From NCBI GenBank assembly GCA_026545225.1, contig CM048845.1:55652033-55716032 (forward strand): a DNA stretch of 64,000 nt, given 5' to 3'. This stretch comes from Cornus controversa (lineage: Eukaryota > Streptophyta > Magnoliopsida > Cornales > Cornaceae). Below are positions 12,501 to 25,312 of the stretch, piece by piece. The notes below the pieces were generated by a model. That model did no database searches. It saw only the letters and a list, made by a program, of their open reading frames with translations, and was not told the DNA's origin. The position numbers and the translations under genes are program-made. Every line of letters begins with the position of its first letter. The first letter of the stretch is position 1.

Positions 12501-13786
12501 TCTTTTTATTTCTAATTTCTCAATTTAAAAAAGCGAAACCCTTTCCCATGAGAAAAAGTGTATAATGAGGCTCTAAACACCAATAAAATCACTCTTCCTC
12601 TCGGATACGGCTCTCCATTCTTCCTCCCCACTCTCATCTTCCTTTCGGCTCTCATCAACACGTCTCTCATCGTGACTCTCAGCTTTCTCTCAGTCTCATC
12701 AACAACCATTCAATTCGGTTTCATCTCGACTTACATGTGAGTTCTTTTCTTTGGCTTCTTTTTTTTCCCTTGATTGTTTACTATTAGCTTTTAAAATCAA
12801 TTTTTTTTTAATAAAAAATTACATCTGTCCACCTAAATCTGCAATCGATACAGGAACTAAAACATAGATCAAGAGACTAATTTAGAGAAGTGATTTAAGA
12901 CTTTTGATAAAAACTAAACCTTGCAAGGTAGGATATAGAGGTCAAGCGTTGGATCAGTTGGATATAAATACGATTGAATAATTTATTTTTATTTGATTAA
13001 GATCAATAAATTTCTTCAAACATAGTTAAAACTCTATTTTGATGAAGTAGACTATTACCTCTTCCCAATCTTGAGGCATTAAAAAAAGATATGGGATAAT
13101 TAGACTCCATCCAACACCATGCCCTCTAGACTTCTCATCTGGTTTATTGTACGTGCACCAACCTGTCTAATCATTTTATTTATAATGAGTGGTGACAGTT
13201 CACTTAAAAAATAAAACTAAATCAGAAGGTGATGTGATCCAATTTCTTTGGCCTCCCTAAAAGTTTAAGATTAGGAATTTTATGCATATATAGTTGAGGT
13301 AAATTGTGGTTTTGTTAGTTATTCATGGAATAATGTATACAAGATTCTAGCTTCACTGTCTTAATGTTATTTCTGGTCTGAAAGTTATTTGCGAAGAATT
13401 ATGTTCAGTTGTTGTATGGTTGGTCTGATGAGAGCTATGCCATCCAATTCATTACTATCAAGCATTTGAAGCTAAAGTTGAGATGATGTCTATATTCTTA
13501 GTCTTTTGGCTTCCTTTTCAGCAAATTTAGTTGAGGTTTGAGAATATCTTCAGCAGCTTTTGTATATGTTATTCTCTAATTTACATGGTTTATTTTGTTA
13601 TTTTAATTGGAGCTTGAAGTTGTAAGTTTATAAAAAATAAAATATAATTTTGTGGACTTCAAGAACTTGAACAAGTACATTAATGAAAAAAAAAACTATA
13701 GGTTTGTTTTCTTTTAACTCTTTACTCTCCTTATATATACTTTCTCTTATAAATAAATCTATAAGTTTAATTTTTACTCTCGCTAG

Positions 13787-15055
13787 ATGCTTTGAGAATT
13801 GTTATTGAAGTATCTCCTATATTCAACATAACTAAGAAGAACAATGGAGGGACATCCAAATTGCAAGACATCATTATAATGGATATGAGATATATTATTA
13901 CAACATTACATAAATGCTCATAATTAACATTATAAATTATTGAACTAATTATTTTTTATAACAGTTCAAGAACAATTACTTTGACATTGTGGGACGATCT
14001 AGCTGAGAATGAAGAAAATTTGATAACGAAGGTAATAAACGAAAGACCTATTATCACAGTTACACATTTGTCAATCAACACATTCAAATGTAACTTGTCA
14101 CACAACATTGAGATTATTCACTTTATATTTTTTTATTATATCTAAATGAATATAAAATAAAAAAATAATATTATATTTCAGGTTTGAGTCTTTAAACACA
14201 ACCGGGATCTACATTACAAATTAATATGAAAATTGAAAGAGTTAAAGCATTATGATATTAGTTGGTTATTTACTTCTTCTTACTTACATTAGGTTTTAAT
14301 TATTTATTTTACTTAAAGAATATCATGACTGGTAGGACATAGTTGGTGGAAGCTAATCCACTATCAATAGTTAAAAAATCAAATAGAAGTGTGTTCGTAC
14401 ATATCAACAACATATTATTCCAATAATTTATTATGTTTTGATAGATTTGAAGAAAACGTAAATGACAGACAGAGATGCTCTCATTTCAAGTTCAAAATAT
14501 CAATTATTCAAAGAGGTTGGAAACCTTTCGCTTGAAGACATAATTAGAAAATCTGCAATGACATTCAAGGTATTAAGTTATTATTATTTTATATATTCAT
14601 TTAATTTTTATTTATTATATCACATGATTATAATAAATTTTTGTTAAAAAAATATATTTTGTGACTCAACTTTCAGAAAACACATTACTTTTTTGAAGCA
14701 AGAATTATAGAGATTAAAAATGCATTCGGACCATAGTACAATGCATGTAAGTAATGCAAGAAGAAAGTTGAAGTACGAAAGCATGGACTTAGTTGTACTA
14801 ATTGCAAAACAAAATACTCTAAATGCTTTCAAATGTATTATTATATCTTCAAACATTCTATTTTTAAAAAAAAAATTACAATATGACAAATATGTCATTT
14901 TTTATTATTATGTATTAAGGAAGTATACTCATTTTATGATGCAATTTCGAGTCAAAGATATAACAAATAATGCATATCTAACAGTATTTGATGATTCTCA
15001 ATCATTAATAAATTGTTCACTAGATGAGCTAATATAGTTAAAAAGTCAGGTAATA
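13787..15055 (+). pseudogene. RPA70-like (replication protein A large subunit) relic in the Helitron
   Basis: Exon-like blocks match the order of RPA70 DNA-binding domains. Block 1 (13787-13893) reads DALRIVIEVSPIFNITKK. Block 2 (13964-14100) reads SRTITLTLWDDLAENEEN then INERPIITVTHL, the core of OB-fold B. Block 3 (about 14182-14249) reads PGSTLQINMKIERVKAL. Block 4 (14462-14569) reads RDALISSSKYQLFKEVGNLS. Block 5 reaches QFRVKDITNNAYLTVFDDSQ and CSLDEL, the C-terminal OB-fold. Introns with AG acceptors separate them. Block 3 has in-frame stops and the zinc-binding segment is disrupted, so it is a relic. Function in the family is single-strand DNA binding; in Helitrons it is usually cargo or a replication accessory. 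Confidence 0.7.
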
Positions 15056-15578
15056 CTTTTTCTCACTCATAAAATTTATGGATAAAACAATTCATTTGAA
15101 ATGTATCAATATTATAATATATTTTGTCACTCAACTTGCAAAAAATACATTATATTTTTTAAGCAAGAATTATAAAGATTAAAAATGCATCCAAACCATG
15201 GTACAAAGAAAGTTGAAATACAAAAGGATGGACTCAATTGTACTAATTGCAAAACAAAAGACGCTAAATGCTTTCAAAAGTATTATTATATCTTCAAACA
15301 TTCTATTTTTTTTAAAAAAAAATTACAATATGACAAATATGTCATTCTTTATTATTATGTATCAATGAAATATACTCATTTATGCATATTTATGATGCAA
15401 TTTCGAGTCAAAGATATAACAAATAATGTATATCTAACAATATTTGTGATTCCCAATCATTAATAAATTGTTTACTAGATAAGCTAATATAGTTAAAAAG
15501 TTAGGTAATACTTTTTTACTCACTCATAAAATTTATGGATAAAACAATTCATTTGAAATGTATCAATATTACTAAAAT
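14651..15578 (+). repeat. Tandem duplication of the last RPA-like block
   Basis: Copy A (14651-15115) and copy B (15116-15578) are direct repeats of about 460 bp, each with the same lead 'aatatattttgt', the QFRVKDITNN-coding core and the same tail 'tatggataaaacaattcatt'. Copy B preserves a CTNCKTKDAKC zinc-binding-like stretch, while copy A keeps the longer C-terminal reading (SLDEL). The two have diverged by many small changes, so the duplication is old. Confidence 0.85.
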
Positions 15579-16469
15579 AATTTTTTCTTTTTGTAGGACG
15601 AGGAGATTAATAATTTTATGACAAAGTGACAAGTTGCAAACGAAAATTATTTCTTTTTATGATCAAGATAGACAATAGTAAAAATAACATAGTCAAAAAT
15701 AATTTTATAGTGGCAGCTATCGAAGAAGTTTCACTTGAGAATGATTTATTTGAAGAACTGAGAAATATAAAAAGGATAAAGTGTTGAGATTTTTCAAAAG
15801 AATAGTAATAGATTGTTTAAGAATGGTTAGAATTATACCATTTGATTTCTTATAGATTATACTTAATTACTTCCATGTGAATAATAGTTAACTTATAGTT
15901 TTATTTTTTCAACAAGTGAATTTATATTACTGAAGTTACATAATGGAAATAGTTTTGAATGTTTTAATTAATGTGTTTAAATGTGTTATAATAGTTTTCA
16001 ATGTTTTGGACATTATAATAAAATTTTAATTTATTTTTTATTCACGTGCATTGCAAGTGTTTTAACCTAGTGTGTATATATGTGTGTGTGTGTGTGTGAA
16101 GCTGCCATGTTGTAACAGTGGCAAATTCATTCATAGTAACTTGGTTTGATTTGTTTTTTTTTCTTTTGCATACCAATAAACTGGCAGACTCACACTATTA
16201 AATGTACACTTTCTTTTCTTTAAAACATTCTTTTTAGAAGAATAATATTTGAAGCTGATTGAAATTGAACTACTAAAATAATCAAAATATTGATTCTCGT
16301 TAATAATGAGCTATCTAAATTATAATATGTAAATTGACTTTTATTATCTTGAAGAAATTATATTCATATTTTGAGACCTCATACAAATATAGTTATTTCC
16401 TAGTAATATATAAAAATTGACTTCTATTTATGAAATGAGATATTTCGTGGTTGAACTTTAAGAAATAAC

Positions 16470-16815
16470 GCTCCACCTACACATGATATTTTGAAGTTGA
16501 ATTTTGATGCTGTATTTCGAGCTCAATCAAAGAATGGCGATGCTGATCACGTGCTAAGTGATGCTTCAGATAAGTTGTTGAAGTTTGTCATTCACTTCTT
16601 CGCAATGGTGGTTGAGGCCATGGCTGTAAGGTTAGCTCTAAAAAGTGGGCTCAACCATGGGAGTTATGAGAAGTGGTGTTATAAGGTGATTGCAGTATGG
16701 TGATAAATCCAGAAGATATTTCTGTTGATATGCCATTCAGTCTTTTCTTCAGGCACATGGTGGATGGATGTTATCTTGGGTTAAAAGGCAACCAAATGGC
16801 CTAACTCATTGCCTA
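16470..16815 (+). pseudogene. LINE-type RNase H (RVT_3-like) remnant
   Basis: The plus strand reads PPTHDILKLNFDAVF, the opening of the RNase H domain found at the end of plant L1-type LINE proteins (KLNxDAA type). It continues through a decayed core with VEAMAVRLALKSGLNHG, matching the family's E-A-x-A-L-x-x-G-L helix, then FSLFFRHMVDGCY and a final segment resembling the 'VKREGNxLAH' strand. Stops after VIAVW and elsewhere show decay. It could instead derive from a free-standing RNase H-like host gene. No reverse transcriptase is found upstream. Confidence 0.6.
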
Positions 16816-16835
16816 GTATGCTATGCAACGAAGAG

Positions 16836-17530
16836 ACACGGGTACGACACGACACGGATACAGCGATACGAGAAATTATAAAAGAACGAGACACGAATTC
16901 AGAGATGATACGATAATAAAATAATAATATAATATATTAATATACATTAATTATTCAACCAAACAAAAATTACATTATAGAAATACTTCAATTTATTATC
17001 AAATAATTATTAACCAAACAAACTTATAAACAAAAATAGACAAATAGATTAACGAACCAAACTTATTTAGTCATCTACATATTCTTAGCTAGATTTTTAA
17101 TCATAATTTAGTCACATATAATTTTCTTTCGAAATACTTGAATATACATCACTGTTACGAAGTGTCCGACACATGTTCGAAGAACGTCCAAAGAGTGTCC
17201 AAGAAGTGTCCTAAATAAAATGTCAGGACACTCCTATTAAGGTCCTGTTTGGCAGAGCTTTTACTTCGATTTTTACACAAAAGAAAAAGCGAAGTATAAG
17301 CTAAATGAGAAAGCTGATAATCACCGACTTCCTTTGAACACTCTTTTTGGACTCCGAAGTTTTTCAGCCTTACCAATCCAAACACTCTCCAAAATGACTT
17401 TTGAGCTTGAAAAGCTGAAAGTCGCTTTTCAAAAGTTAATCCAAACAGGGCTTAATTGTCTGACATGGTGTCCGAGTGTCCGACACAAATATCGTACCCT
17501 AAATGAAGTGTCCATACTTTCTAAACGTTA
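16836..17530. repeat. Dispersed 'gacacgggtacgacacgacacgg' repeat, copy 1
   Basis: The left part is rich in cgacacgacacgg and gatacgag motifs and the right part in 'gtgtccgacac' and 'gtgtccaagaagtgtcc'. A related arrangement recurs at 39089-39564, so this is a dispersed repeat family. It is interrupted by a Harbinger-like MITE at 17241-17452. Ends and class are unclear. Confidence 0.5.
17241..17452. mobile_element. PIF/Harbinger (Tourist-like) MITE
   Basis: Ends GGTCCTGTTTGG and CCAAACAGGGCT are imperfect inverted repeats (10 of 12) and the 212-bp element is bounded by TAA on both sides (17238-17240, 17453-17455), the 3-bp target duplication typical of Harbinger elements. No coding capacity. 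It interrupts the dispersed repeat at 16836-17530, giving a relative age order. Confidence 0.72.
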
Positions 17531-18197
17531 GTTTTTTGCAGTCTAAAACTATTTCAAACGTGCAAATGCAGTACGTTAGGTTGATGGGGGCAGGGCTTTA
17601 TATGTAATCTGAAGTTTTAAGATTGGACTTGATCTAAACTTTAATCCGATCAGATATTGATTTTAACAGGTTTGAATTGAATTTAAATCTTAATTAGAAA
17701 ATTAATTGGATGGTGGTCTAATTCATTTACAAATAGTGTATAAAACGACCATGCGTTTGTCTTGGGTCTCTCGTGCTGGAAATTAAGCTGCTCCAGTATT
17801 GGAGGAGGTGATATCTTCAGAATGTTGATCTAGTTTTCATTAATAATATTGACTTTTTTTTTCTTCATAATATTGACTTGTTTTTGGTGGAAAAAAAAAA
17901 CTCGAGATCCAATCCAGTTCAAATGTCCTCATAACCGGTTAGGATTTATTTGGATTAACCATGAATCATATGAATTGAATGTAGATCATGTTTATAAGAT
18001 TCGATACATATTTGAATTTAAATATGTTTCTTAAAATTAAATTACATGAGGTGCAATTATCATGAGTTGTCTCTTAAATTAACACGCAGTGAGTATAAAA
18101 AATCATGCACGGATATTATGTTGCTCATACTTAAATGGCCCTCTCATAAAAAATAAAAAATAAAAATCGTATCAAAATACCCGAAAGTAAAATTGTA

Positions 18198-18397
18198 GAG
18201 AAATGCTAAACATCATGAAATTATTTCATGAATTTGTATCATGAATGATGTGGCAAGTAACGTGAAAAGTTAGTATTGGTGGGATTCGATAATAATATCA
18301 TGGGACTCTGTGTATGGGAGGAATCCCACCAATACTAACTCTCCACGTTACCTGCCACATCATTCATGAAATAATTTCATGACGTGTAGCATTGCTC
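18198..18397. mobile_element. Foldback MITE with 9-bp target duplication
   Basis: The 200-bp element is nearly a full palindrome: the left arm begins GAGAAATGCTAAACATCATG and the right arm, inverted, begins GAGCAATGCTACACGTCATG. Both arms share 'atgaaattatttcatga' and 'gttagtattggtgggatt'. Perfect 9-bp duplications aaaattgta flank it (18189-18197, 18398-18406), which points to the Mutator superfamily. A transcript would form a long hairpin. Confidence 0.88.
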
Positions 18398-18844
18398 AAA
18401 ATTGTAATAGCTAGTCAAAGGTGACCGTTTAGTTTGATAAAAAAAATGGTGAAAAAGGAAGAGAATGTAAAAGTTTGACTAAAGGGTGTGATTTAGGTAA
18501 ATGAATATTGATACAAAAGAAGTTTAAAGGGTGCCCTTCACCAATTTTAATTGTCGGGTGACTATGATGAGATTCGAACACACGAGATTTTTTACTCTAA
18601 TATTATGTTGACAACCATCTACTTCAAAATTTTAAGTTGTTAGAAAGAGTGTAACTTAAATATATAAATTATTCAACAATTTGATTATGATTGATGATTT
18701 TTTAAGTGTTGTTTGACAACTAAAGTACTTAATTCTGAATAAATTAAATACTTATTTAATCAAATGTATTTGATAATCGATATGGATACTATTTAAGATG
18801 AAGAAAAAAATGATAATGATAGAAACCTCACTTATTAACACTGG

Positions 18845-20417
18845 TGATAAGCACAGAATGTTGTGCATTCAGTCCTTCTAATTTACATATGTTAATCCTT
18901 TAATTATGTTTATATTAGTATTTTTATAGTTTTATTCTGTTTTTGTCATTTTCAGATCCTTAGATGAAATAGTGGTTAATTCCATGGTTCTTGGGCTTTC
19001 AATGAGGCTTCCATAAGAAGAAGAAATTGCCATAAGTTTGGGCCAAATTCCAATGATGAGTCCATGGATTGGGCCAAGCTATATTGAAGATTTAATGCAA
19101 AAGGGGCCAAAAATCTGAATTGGTTCATTCATTGGGTCAAGTACAAGTGCAAGACTAATCTCAAGCCCAAAATTCGTTCAAAATTCTGATCTGCGCACTG
19201 TTTGTATTTTGACCATAACTTCATGCTCCAAACTCCAATTAAGGTGATTTTTGCGGCTATGGAAAGATAAAAGAGAGTTCTAAATACGTTTAGTTTTGAG
19301 AAATCTCTAATTTTGACATCTTGGTGGTTGAAAGTGGACAAAACAGTAGGATAAATATTCTGGGCAGATTTTTCTTTGGTTGCTTTGAAAATTTTGTGAC
19401 AAGTGACCAATGAGATGACAAGCAACCACCCCACTCAATTAATTCACCAAAGTGCTATACACATGGAGGGAGATGATCCAATTTTTCTACAATGGAGTAC
19501 ATATGGAGCTATTTAGGCCATAGGATGAGTTTTAGTGGAAGAAATGGTGGACACTCATATTGCACTAACTTTGGCTATAAATGGAGGGGAATTGAGTAGT
19601 GTAGAGGGGGAGAAGTGAGTGGAAATATTCTGCACACATATAGAATTATGAAGTGTTCTTCAACTATGAAGACTTGTAAGTTAGCCATGAGGAGCTAAAA
19701 CTCTTCCTAGGGCATTGATGTAGCCCTAGCCAAGCATCAATGGTATGATAATAATATTTTTATTTGGGATTGTTATATGTGTATAATAAGTTGTATAACT
19801 TTGAGGATTACATTTGTAATTGAAGTATAAAGTTATGTTTAATCTTGACTTCATTCTTCTCTTATCTTATAAAGTATGAAAGTTATACAATAATTTTATT
19901 AGAACATAAATTCATTAGATTTGATAATTCATGCTTAAGGAAGATGAATCGTTCTACACTTTTAATTTCATGTTATGTCTTTTATTTAAGTAGTTAGGTA
20001 GACGATTCATGCTAACTAGAGATGAATTATTCTTATCTTTTGATTTATGTATTTTCTTGAAGATATCATGGTGGTATGTGACAAATCCCATGAATCATGA
20101 TTATACATATGTAACTTTCCCAAGTTGAAATACATTCTTCCGTTGATGTGAGGCTAGTGGTGAAATCAATACCCTAGTCCCTCTTATATTTATCAATTCA
20201 AACTTTAACTAGTGCCCTTTATTTTATGTTAAACAAATACCAAAAATATCAACCTCTCTTCAATGAATCAAATGAGACTAATTTAATCATATTCTCTGTG
20301 GGATCGACACCTTCACAAGAGCCCTATCTTACAAAGATTCGTGCTATTGCGAGTGGTTTATTAAGAATTGGACAAGAATTATTTTGGTAAAACAAAATAC
20401 CCTTTCCAAGCACAACA
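18845..20417 (+). mobile_element. Solo LTR, Ty3/Gypsy-type, perfect 5-bp duplication
   Basis: The segment starts TGATAAGCACAGAATG and ends AAGCACAACA. It is flanked by identical ACTGG (18840-18844 and 20418-20422). The 1,573-bp sequence has the '3-prime' phrase 'tgtgggatcgacacc' followed by 'gtgctattgcgagtgg', typical of Tat/Athila-like Gypsy LTRs. No internal region is present, so it is a solo LTR left by LTR-LTR recombination. The start wording resembles the LTR of the tandem array at 44824 onward, suggesting a related lineage. Confidence 0.88.
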
Positions 20418-21059
20418 ACTGGTTACTTAGAATTTTAAAAAGTATCAAAAAACATTCTCAATTTATAATCTACACTTAAATTAGTTCTTAAAATTTTAAG
20501 CATGTATCTTGGGAAGCAAATCATGTAGTTATCTCATAAGCTAAGAAGAGGTAATTTTTAGTGAGTGTCCCTCATGAGTGTAGGACAAATGGAAGTTAAT
20601 TGTAGCAGCATTTGTTGATTTTATTCTATAAATTTCATTTGCTTCGAAGGAAAAAATAAGGGTAAATATCACTTACATCCCCTCAGTTTAGGCAATATCC
20701 CGATTTGGCCCCCTCTAGTTTTAATAATTTCGACTACACCCTTGTAACTAACGTCTGTTAGTTAAACTAACGATTTTTGGTGACTTTACTATTTTACCCC
20801 TGATTAAAATATTTAATTTAATTAAGAAAAATAGATGATGCTAAAAAGACCAAATTGCCACTCTCTCTCCATCTCTTTCCACTCCGTTTCTCTACCGATT
20901 CTCTCTCTCCTAATTATCTCTCTCTCTAAAATGTTCTGTTATATATATATGTATATATGTTATGTAGTATATATATGTTATGTTATGTTATATTATATAT
21001 ATATATATAGTTCTATACATGCACATATATATACACACATTTACCAAGATCCACCAACC

Positions 21060-22116
21060 GAAACTCCCTGAATGACCACCAGTGGAAACCATGGCTGCTA
21101 CGAACAGACCTAGCTCCACCATCTTCTTCATCATCAAGCTACACCAAAGAAAATCCACTCTAGGCATGTCACCACCTCGGATCCACCACCATGGCCAGCA
21201 AACCAGAGTAGACCCACTTCATCTACCGACACCGAAAACCAGCCATCTTCCACGGCCAAGCAGCCACAGCTCCATGATAGAGTCACCTCCACCACCATGG
21301 CCGGACCCTCATTCACCAAGCTTAAACCACACCATTTTCGGCTAGCCATAGCAGTCGAACCTATTTCAAGTACCGGAGAAGCACCACCATCACCAACCCA
21401 AGCTCATCCATACCACCATTTCCTCACCGGAGCAACCCAAGGATGAACGTCCACACCACTGCACACCTAGCCATTTCAACCGTAAACATAGCTTCGACCT
21501 TCAGCCCAGAAGGCAGCCACCGTGGGAACCAGAATCAATGTCCAATACTGCCGACAACAAGGACCCAACAGCTGAAAGTAAAGCCTCGGATGGTGTCTCA
21601 CCAAATACGGTGGTGATGGTATTGACATCACTGGCGCATGCTCCATCTGTACCGTCAACCACCACAGACAGTGGCGGAATAATAAGAGATAACTCCATGG
21701 TCGCTGCGACTCTGACTTTAACACTGGAACAACCGACATCTGTCCATTGCTAAACCTCATACCGATCACTTGCTGCACCATCTGCCAAAAAAAATAGAGT
21801 CAAAGTTTAAACTAGCACCACCGTCAGCCACCACAAATGGCTTTATGATTGCAACAATCGACATCTGTCCATTACCAAACCTCACGCCGGTCACCTGCTG
21901 CACCATCCGCCAGAAATTTGCCAGATTGGCTGCTATAAATGCCATCATTGTCCTCTTCGACACACGTGACTTCCGCTTGGTTCTCTTTATGACAAAAATC
22001 GTGTCCCGGCGTTTCTAACCCACCCTCTTGGCATCCGTGGCCGTTCTGATCGTCGGCTTTTTTGGTGCAATCGTCTCCGGTTGGTTGGAAATCAATTTCT
22101 GGAGGGCTTTGGTTAG
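21060..22116. other. Interior of Mutator-like element: Pro/Thr-coding-like low complexity
   Basis: A C- and A-rich stretch with many 'caccacc' and 'accatgg' motifs opens short frames on both strands, none resembling a known family. A segment 'gacatctgtccatt...cacctgctgcaccatc' occurs twice, near 21735 and 21860 (125 bp apart). The last 95 bases read LLASVAVLIVGFFGAIVSGW, membrane-helix-like, and may be a captured gene piece, but nothing more of it is seen. Confidence 0.4.
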
Positions 22117-22991
22117 TGAAATACCCCTTAGAAAATTTCGCGCATGAGGTGGCCAGTCTCATACACAAAACCTAGGAGATACATAAAACTAGTAGCAACA
22201 AGAATAGAATACAAAAAATATAATGAACAATTTTCTAAAAGCAGAATAGAAAGTTCCTCTGAATTAAAATAACTGCTAAATAAACAAGTATATGTCCGGC
22301 AATACAATTTGAAAGTCCCGTAACCCAAGGACCCCTTAACCAGAATGAACAAAAGTTTTTAATTCTAAAATTAATATCAACAATCAAAGTCTCAAAAGTT
22401 CATAGTTTGACTCTTGAAGAAGATAAGTTCCTACCCTGTAACTGATGAGATGAGACGTCTGCTACAACCAAACCTTAAAACTCTATCCTTGCGGTGGAAC
22501 CTGTCTGGGACTTGAAATGTTAACAAAGTGGGTTAAACCCACGAGCAAGTTCTATCTACTACATCCCAATCAGAGAACCATTATACATACCCTCAGTATA
22601 AGGGACATAAAAGAAATCCATAGATTTAACATACAAGTCATTCTTTTATCCAGTTTCATGTTTTCAAAATAACACTCATTATTTATAATGTTACACCCAA
22701 ATCCTTATTATGAAAAAGTGAACACGTTTCTTAAGTTCAGCATAAATAAACATAACATGAATAATATCAAGTTTAAGCAATCCTAACATGCCACCATTTT
22801 ATCCTTTGATACCTTAATATGTATAGTTATATACATACTGGTTATTCCCTACCTAGTTCATGTTTTCAAAATCAAAATCAAAATCATAATCATCTTATAC
22901 ATTGTCCCAACAAACCCTTATCATTCAACAATAAACACATTCTTTAAGTTCAAAAAAATAAAGAAACATATGCATGCATTTTATTAAATCT

Positions 22992-23165
22992 AGGCAATCC
23001 TGATATGCCAAAAATAATATATAGTTACCTTATTAGGTATGGGCGATCCTGACACACCGGGCAATCCTTACATGCCAAATAAAATATATAGATACCTTAT
23101 TAGGTATGGGTGATCCTGACACGCCGTGCAATCCTTACATGCCAAATAAAATGTATAGATAATAT
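22992..23165. repeat. 67-bp tandem repeat, about 2.4 copies
   Basis: Units carry 'accttattaggtatggg' (starts 23027 and 23094) followed by a 'cgatcctgacac' phrase and 'gcaatccttacatgccaaat'. The repeat lies inside the 3.25 kb solo LTR. Confidence 0.8.
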
Positions 23166-23559
23166 CCCAATATGAAACATAAAATAAACAAGGTGCATTA
23201 TGATTTTAATTTGCATAAACAAAGTAATTCAAATTATCCGATATAAAATTATCACCATAAGACAAATCGTTCACAAGTAAACTATAATCAAGTATTCCAT
23301 GGGCATTTATATCTTTAAAGGAAAAATACATTCAAGTAAAGTAAATAACACAATTAACCACTTTAGAAGCAAACACCCAATCAAACCTCCAATTTATCCA
23401 AACCTTCAAGGGAGTCAAAAACTAACTCGAATTTAAGTTCTCGGGCCTATTCTGTCCCTAAAACCGTGTGTAAACATTCTGGAAATTTTTTGATATTCTC
23501 GGGAATTTAAAAGAAATATTTCCTAATAAGAAACAAATAAAGCATAAGCAAAGACATAC

Positions 23560-24215
23560 TTACACAACCGATACAACCTCAAGGGAAACTCCTTTTCACT
23601 TAAAATTTAAAACCCAAGTGAATTTTAATCCTATAAAGTTACCTACATTTTTTTTAGAATTTCCTGGAATTTTAAAATATTTTCTAAAAAATACAAGAAT
23701 GTGAAAACCCAACTTTTAGACACTTTAAAAATCAAATGAACTCCAAGGGAAGCTCATTTTAATTTAAAAATTTAAAACCAAGTGTATTTAACCTCTAGAA
23801 AGTTACAGTAAAACTTTGGGAATTTTAGAAAAATTTTAAATATTTTCTAAAATAAAAGAAGGGGAAAAACCCAACTTTTAGACATTTTAAAACTTAATTT
23901 AACACCAAGGAAAACTAATTTCGAGATGAAAATTTAAAAACACGTTAATTTAACCTCTAGAAAGTGACAGTAAAAATTTGGGAATTTTTGGAACTTTTTA
24001 AGTATTTTCTAAAATTAAAGATGGTAAAAAATCCTGTTTTTAGACACTTTAAAAAATCAATTTAAAAACAAGGAGAAATCATTTCGACATGAAATTTAAA
24101 ACCCAAGCTCCTTAAACCCCCAAGAAGTTGACATAAAATTTTGGGAATTTTTAGAATTATAAAAGTATTTTTAAAAAATAATTTTCTAAATTTTCAAGTT
24201 TTTTCAAAAATTTCA
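23560..24215. repeat. 163-bp tandem repeat, four copies, inside the solo LTR
   Basis: Four diverged units with the marker 'aagggaaact/aaggagaaat' at 23581, 23745, 23907 and 24070 give spacings of 164, 162 and 163 bp. Each unit repeats 'aatttaaaaccca', a 'ctagaaagt' phrase, 'tttgggaatttt', 'attttctaaa' and 'acttttagacactttaaaa'. The length is close to nucleosomal spacing. Confidence 0.85.
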
Positions 24216-25283
24216 AAAATTCAAAACAAATACCAAAATAATTTGGAATGGGCCCATATCAAAACCAGAGGTGGGCCCGTGAGTGGGGTCTAAAAATATA
24301 TTTCCGGTCACTGGTCGGCGCTAGCACCTGTCGCACACGCCCCCATGTGCCGGCGGCGAGCGTGGGGAACACACACCTGCTGGGGCTATATTCCCCAGCT
24401 CGCTAGGGACTTTTCTGACCTGATTCTGGCTTCGTCCGACCTCCGTTCAGCCCCATTTTTGTATCAAACTCTCCCCCTTGATCCTCTCTACCCATTGTTG
24501 CAAAAAGCCCCATCAACAATGACCCGAATCGGAAACCCCCAATTCACAAGTTCTAGGGTTCTTCGCGAAATTTTCAAAATTTAAATTTAATTTACCAACG
24601 ATCTAATTTTCTAAGGGTCAAGGGTTGTTTGCCCATGCAATCCACAACATCAAAGATAAAAATTAACATCCTTCACTCTCCTAGATTCGTGCTATTACGA
24701 TTCCCAAATATATTACCCATATATCATATATATATATATATACATATATATGCATAAACATGTTCATAAATAAATTCTTCACATATATTTAATTGGTATC
24801 GAAGGTCTCATGAATTTAATTCAACAGAAACAACATTAATTAACATACAATGAGATACAAAATTTTCAAGAACAATCATAGACAATTTGTGCGTAATGCA
24901 AACAACAGAAACCCGAGTCCCTTATTTTCTTTTGTCCTAATTATTATTATTCTATTATTGTTTTTATAAAATCTAAATAAACTAATAATAATAATAATAA
25001 TATAACCATAACCATGACCTATCAACTTAAGCATATCTCTAGCTCAATCATTCCAGCCCAGATTCCTTCCTAGCCCAATCCAAAGCATTTAAAAGATTTA
25101 AATCAAACAATACATAATCAATAAATAATTCACATAAAATGATAAAAATAAAAACAGAGAAATTCACATGAAATAATTTGGAATCTATAAAACATAAACA
25201 ATTCACATAAAATGATAAAATATAGATCGAGACAAGGTATTTCACATGAATTAATAACAAGAAAATAAAAAATAAAATAAAAA

Positions 25284-25312
25284 AATAATAATAATAATAA
25301 TAATAATAATAT
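25284..25312. repeat. (AAT)n microsatellite
   Basis: An uninterrupted ataata run of about nine units near the right end of the solo LTR. A second shorter (AAT)n occurs at about 24980-25000. Confidence 0.9.

Larger units (their letters stand above)
12049..16070 (+). mobile_element. Helitron, non-autonomous, carrying RPA70-like relics
   Basis: The 5' end is TCTATACTATTATTAAAAG, a standard plant Helitron start. The 3' end is a short GC hairpin region (cacgtgcattgcaagtg, 16043-16059) followed by CTAG at 16067-16070. The element sits between host A (12048) and host T (16071), as expected for Helitron insertion, with no target duplication. No Rep or helicase domain is visible. Inside are an ~80-bp minisatellite near the 5' end and decayed exons of a replication protein A large-subunit relative, a class of cargo well known in plant Helitrons. 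Confidence 0.82.

Noticed and set aside
21082-22168. Several 65-101 codon frames on both strands
   Set aside because: They overlap each other in C/A-rich DNA of a Mutator-like element, and none matches a known family.
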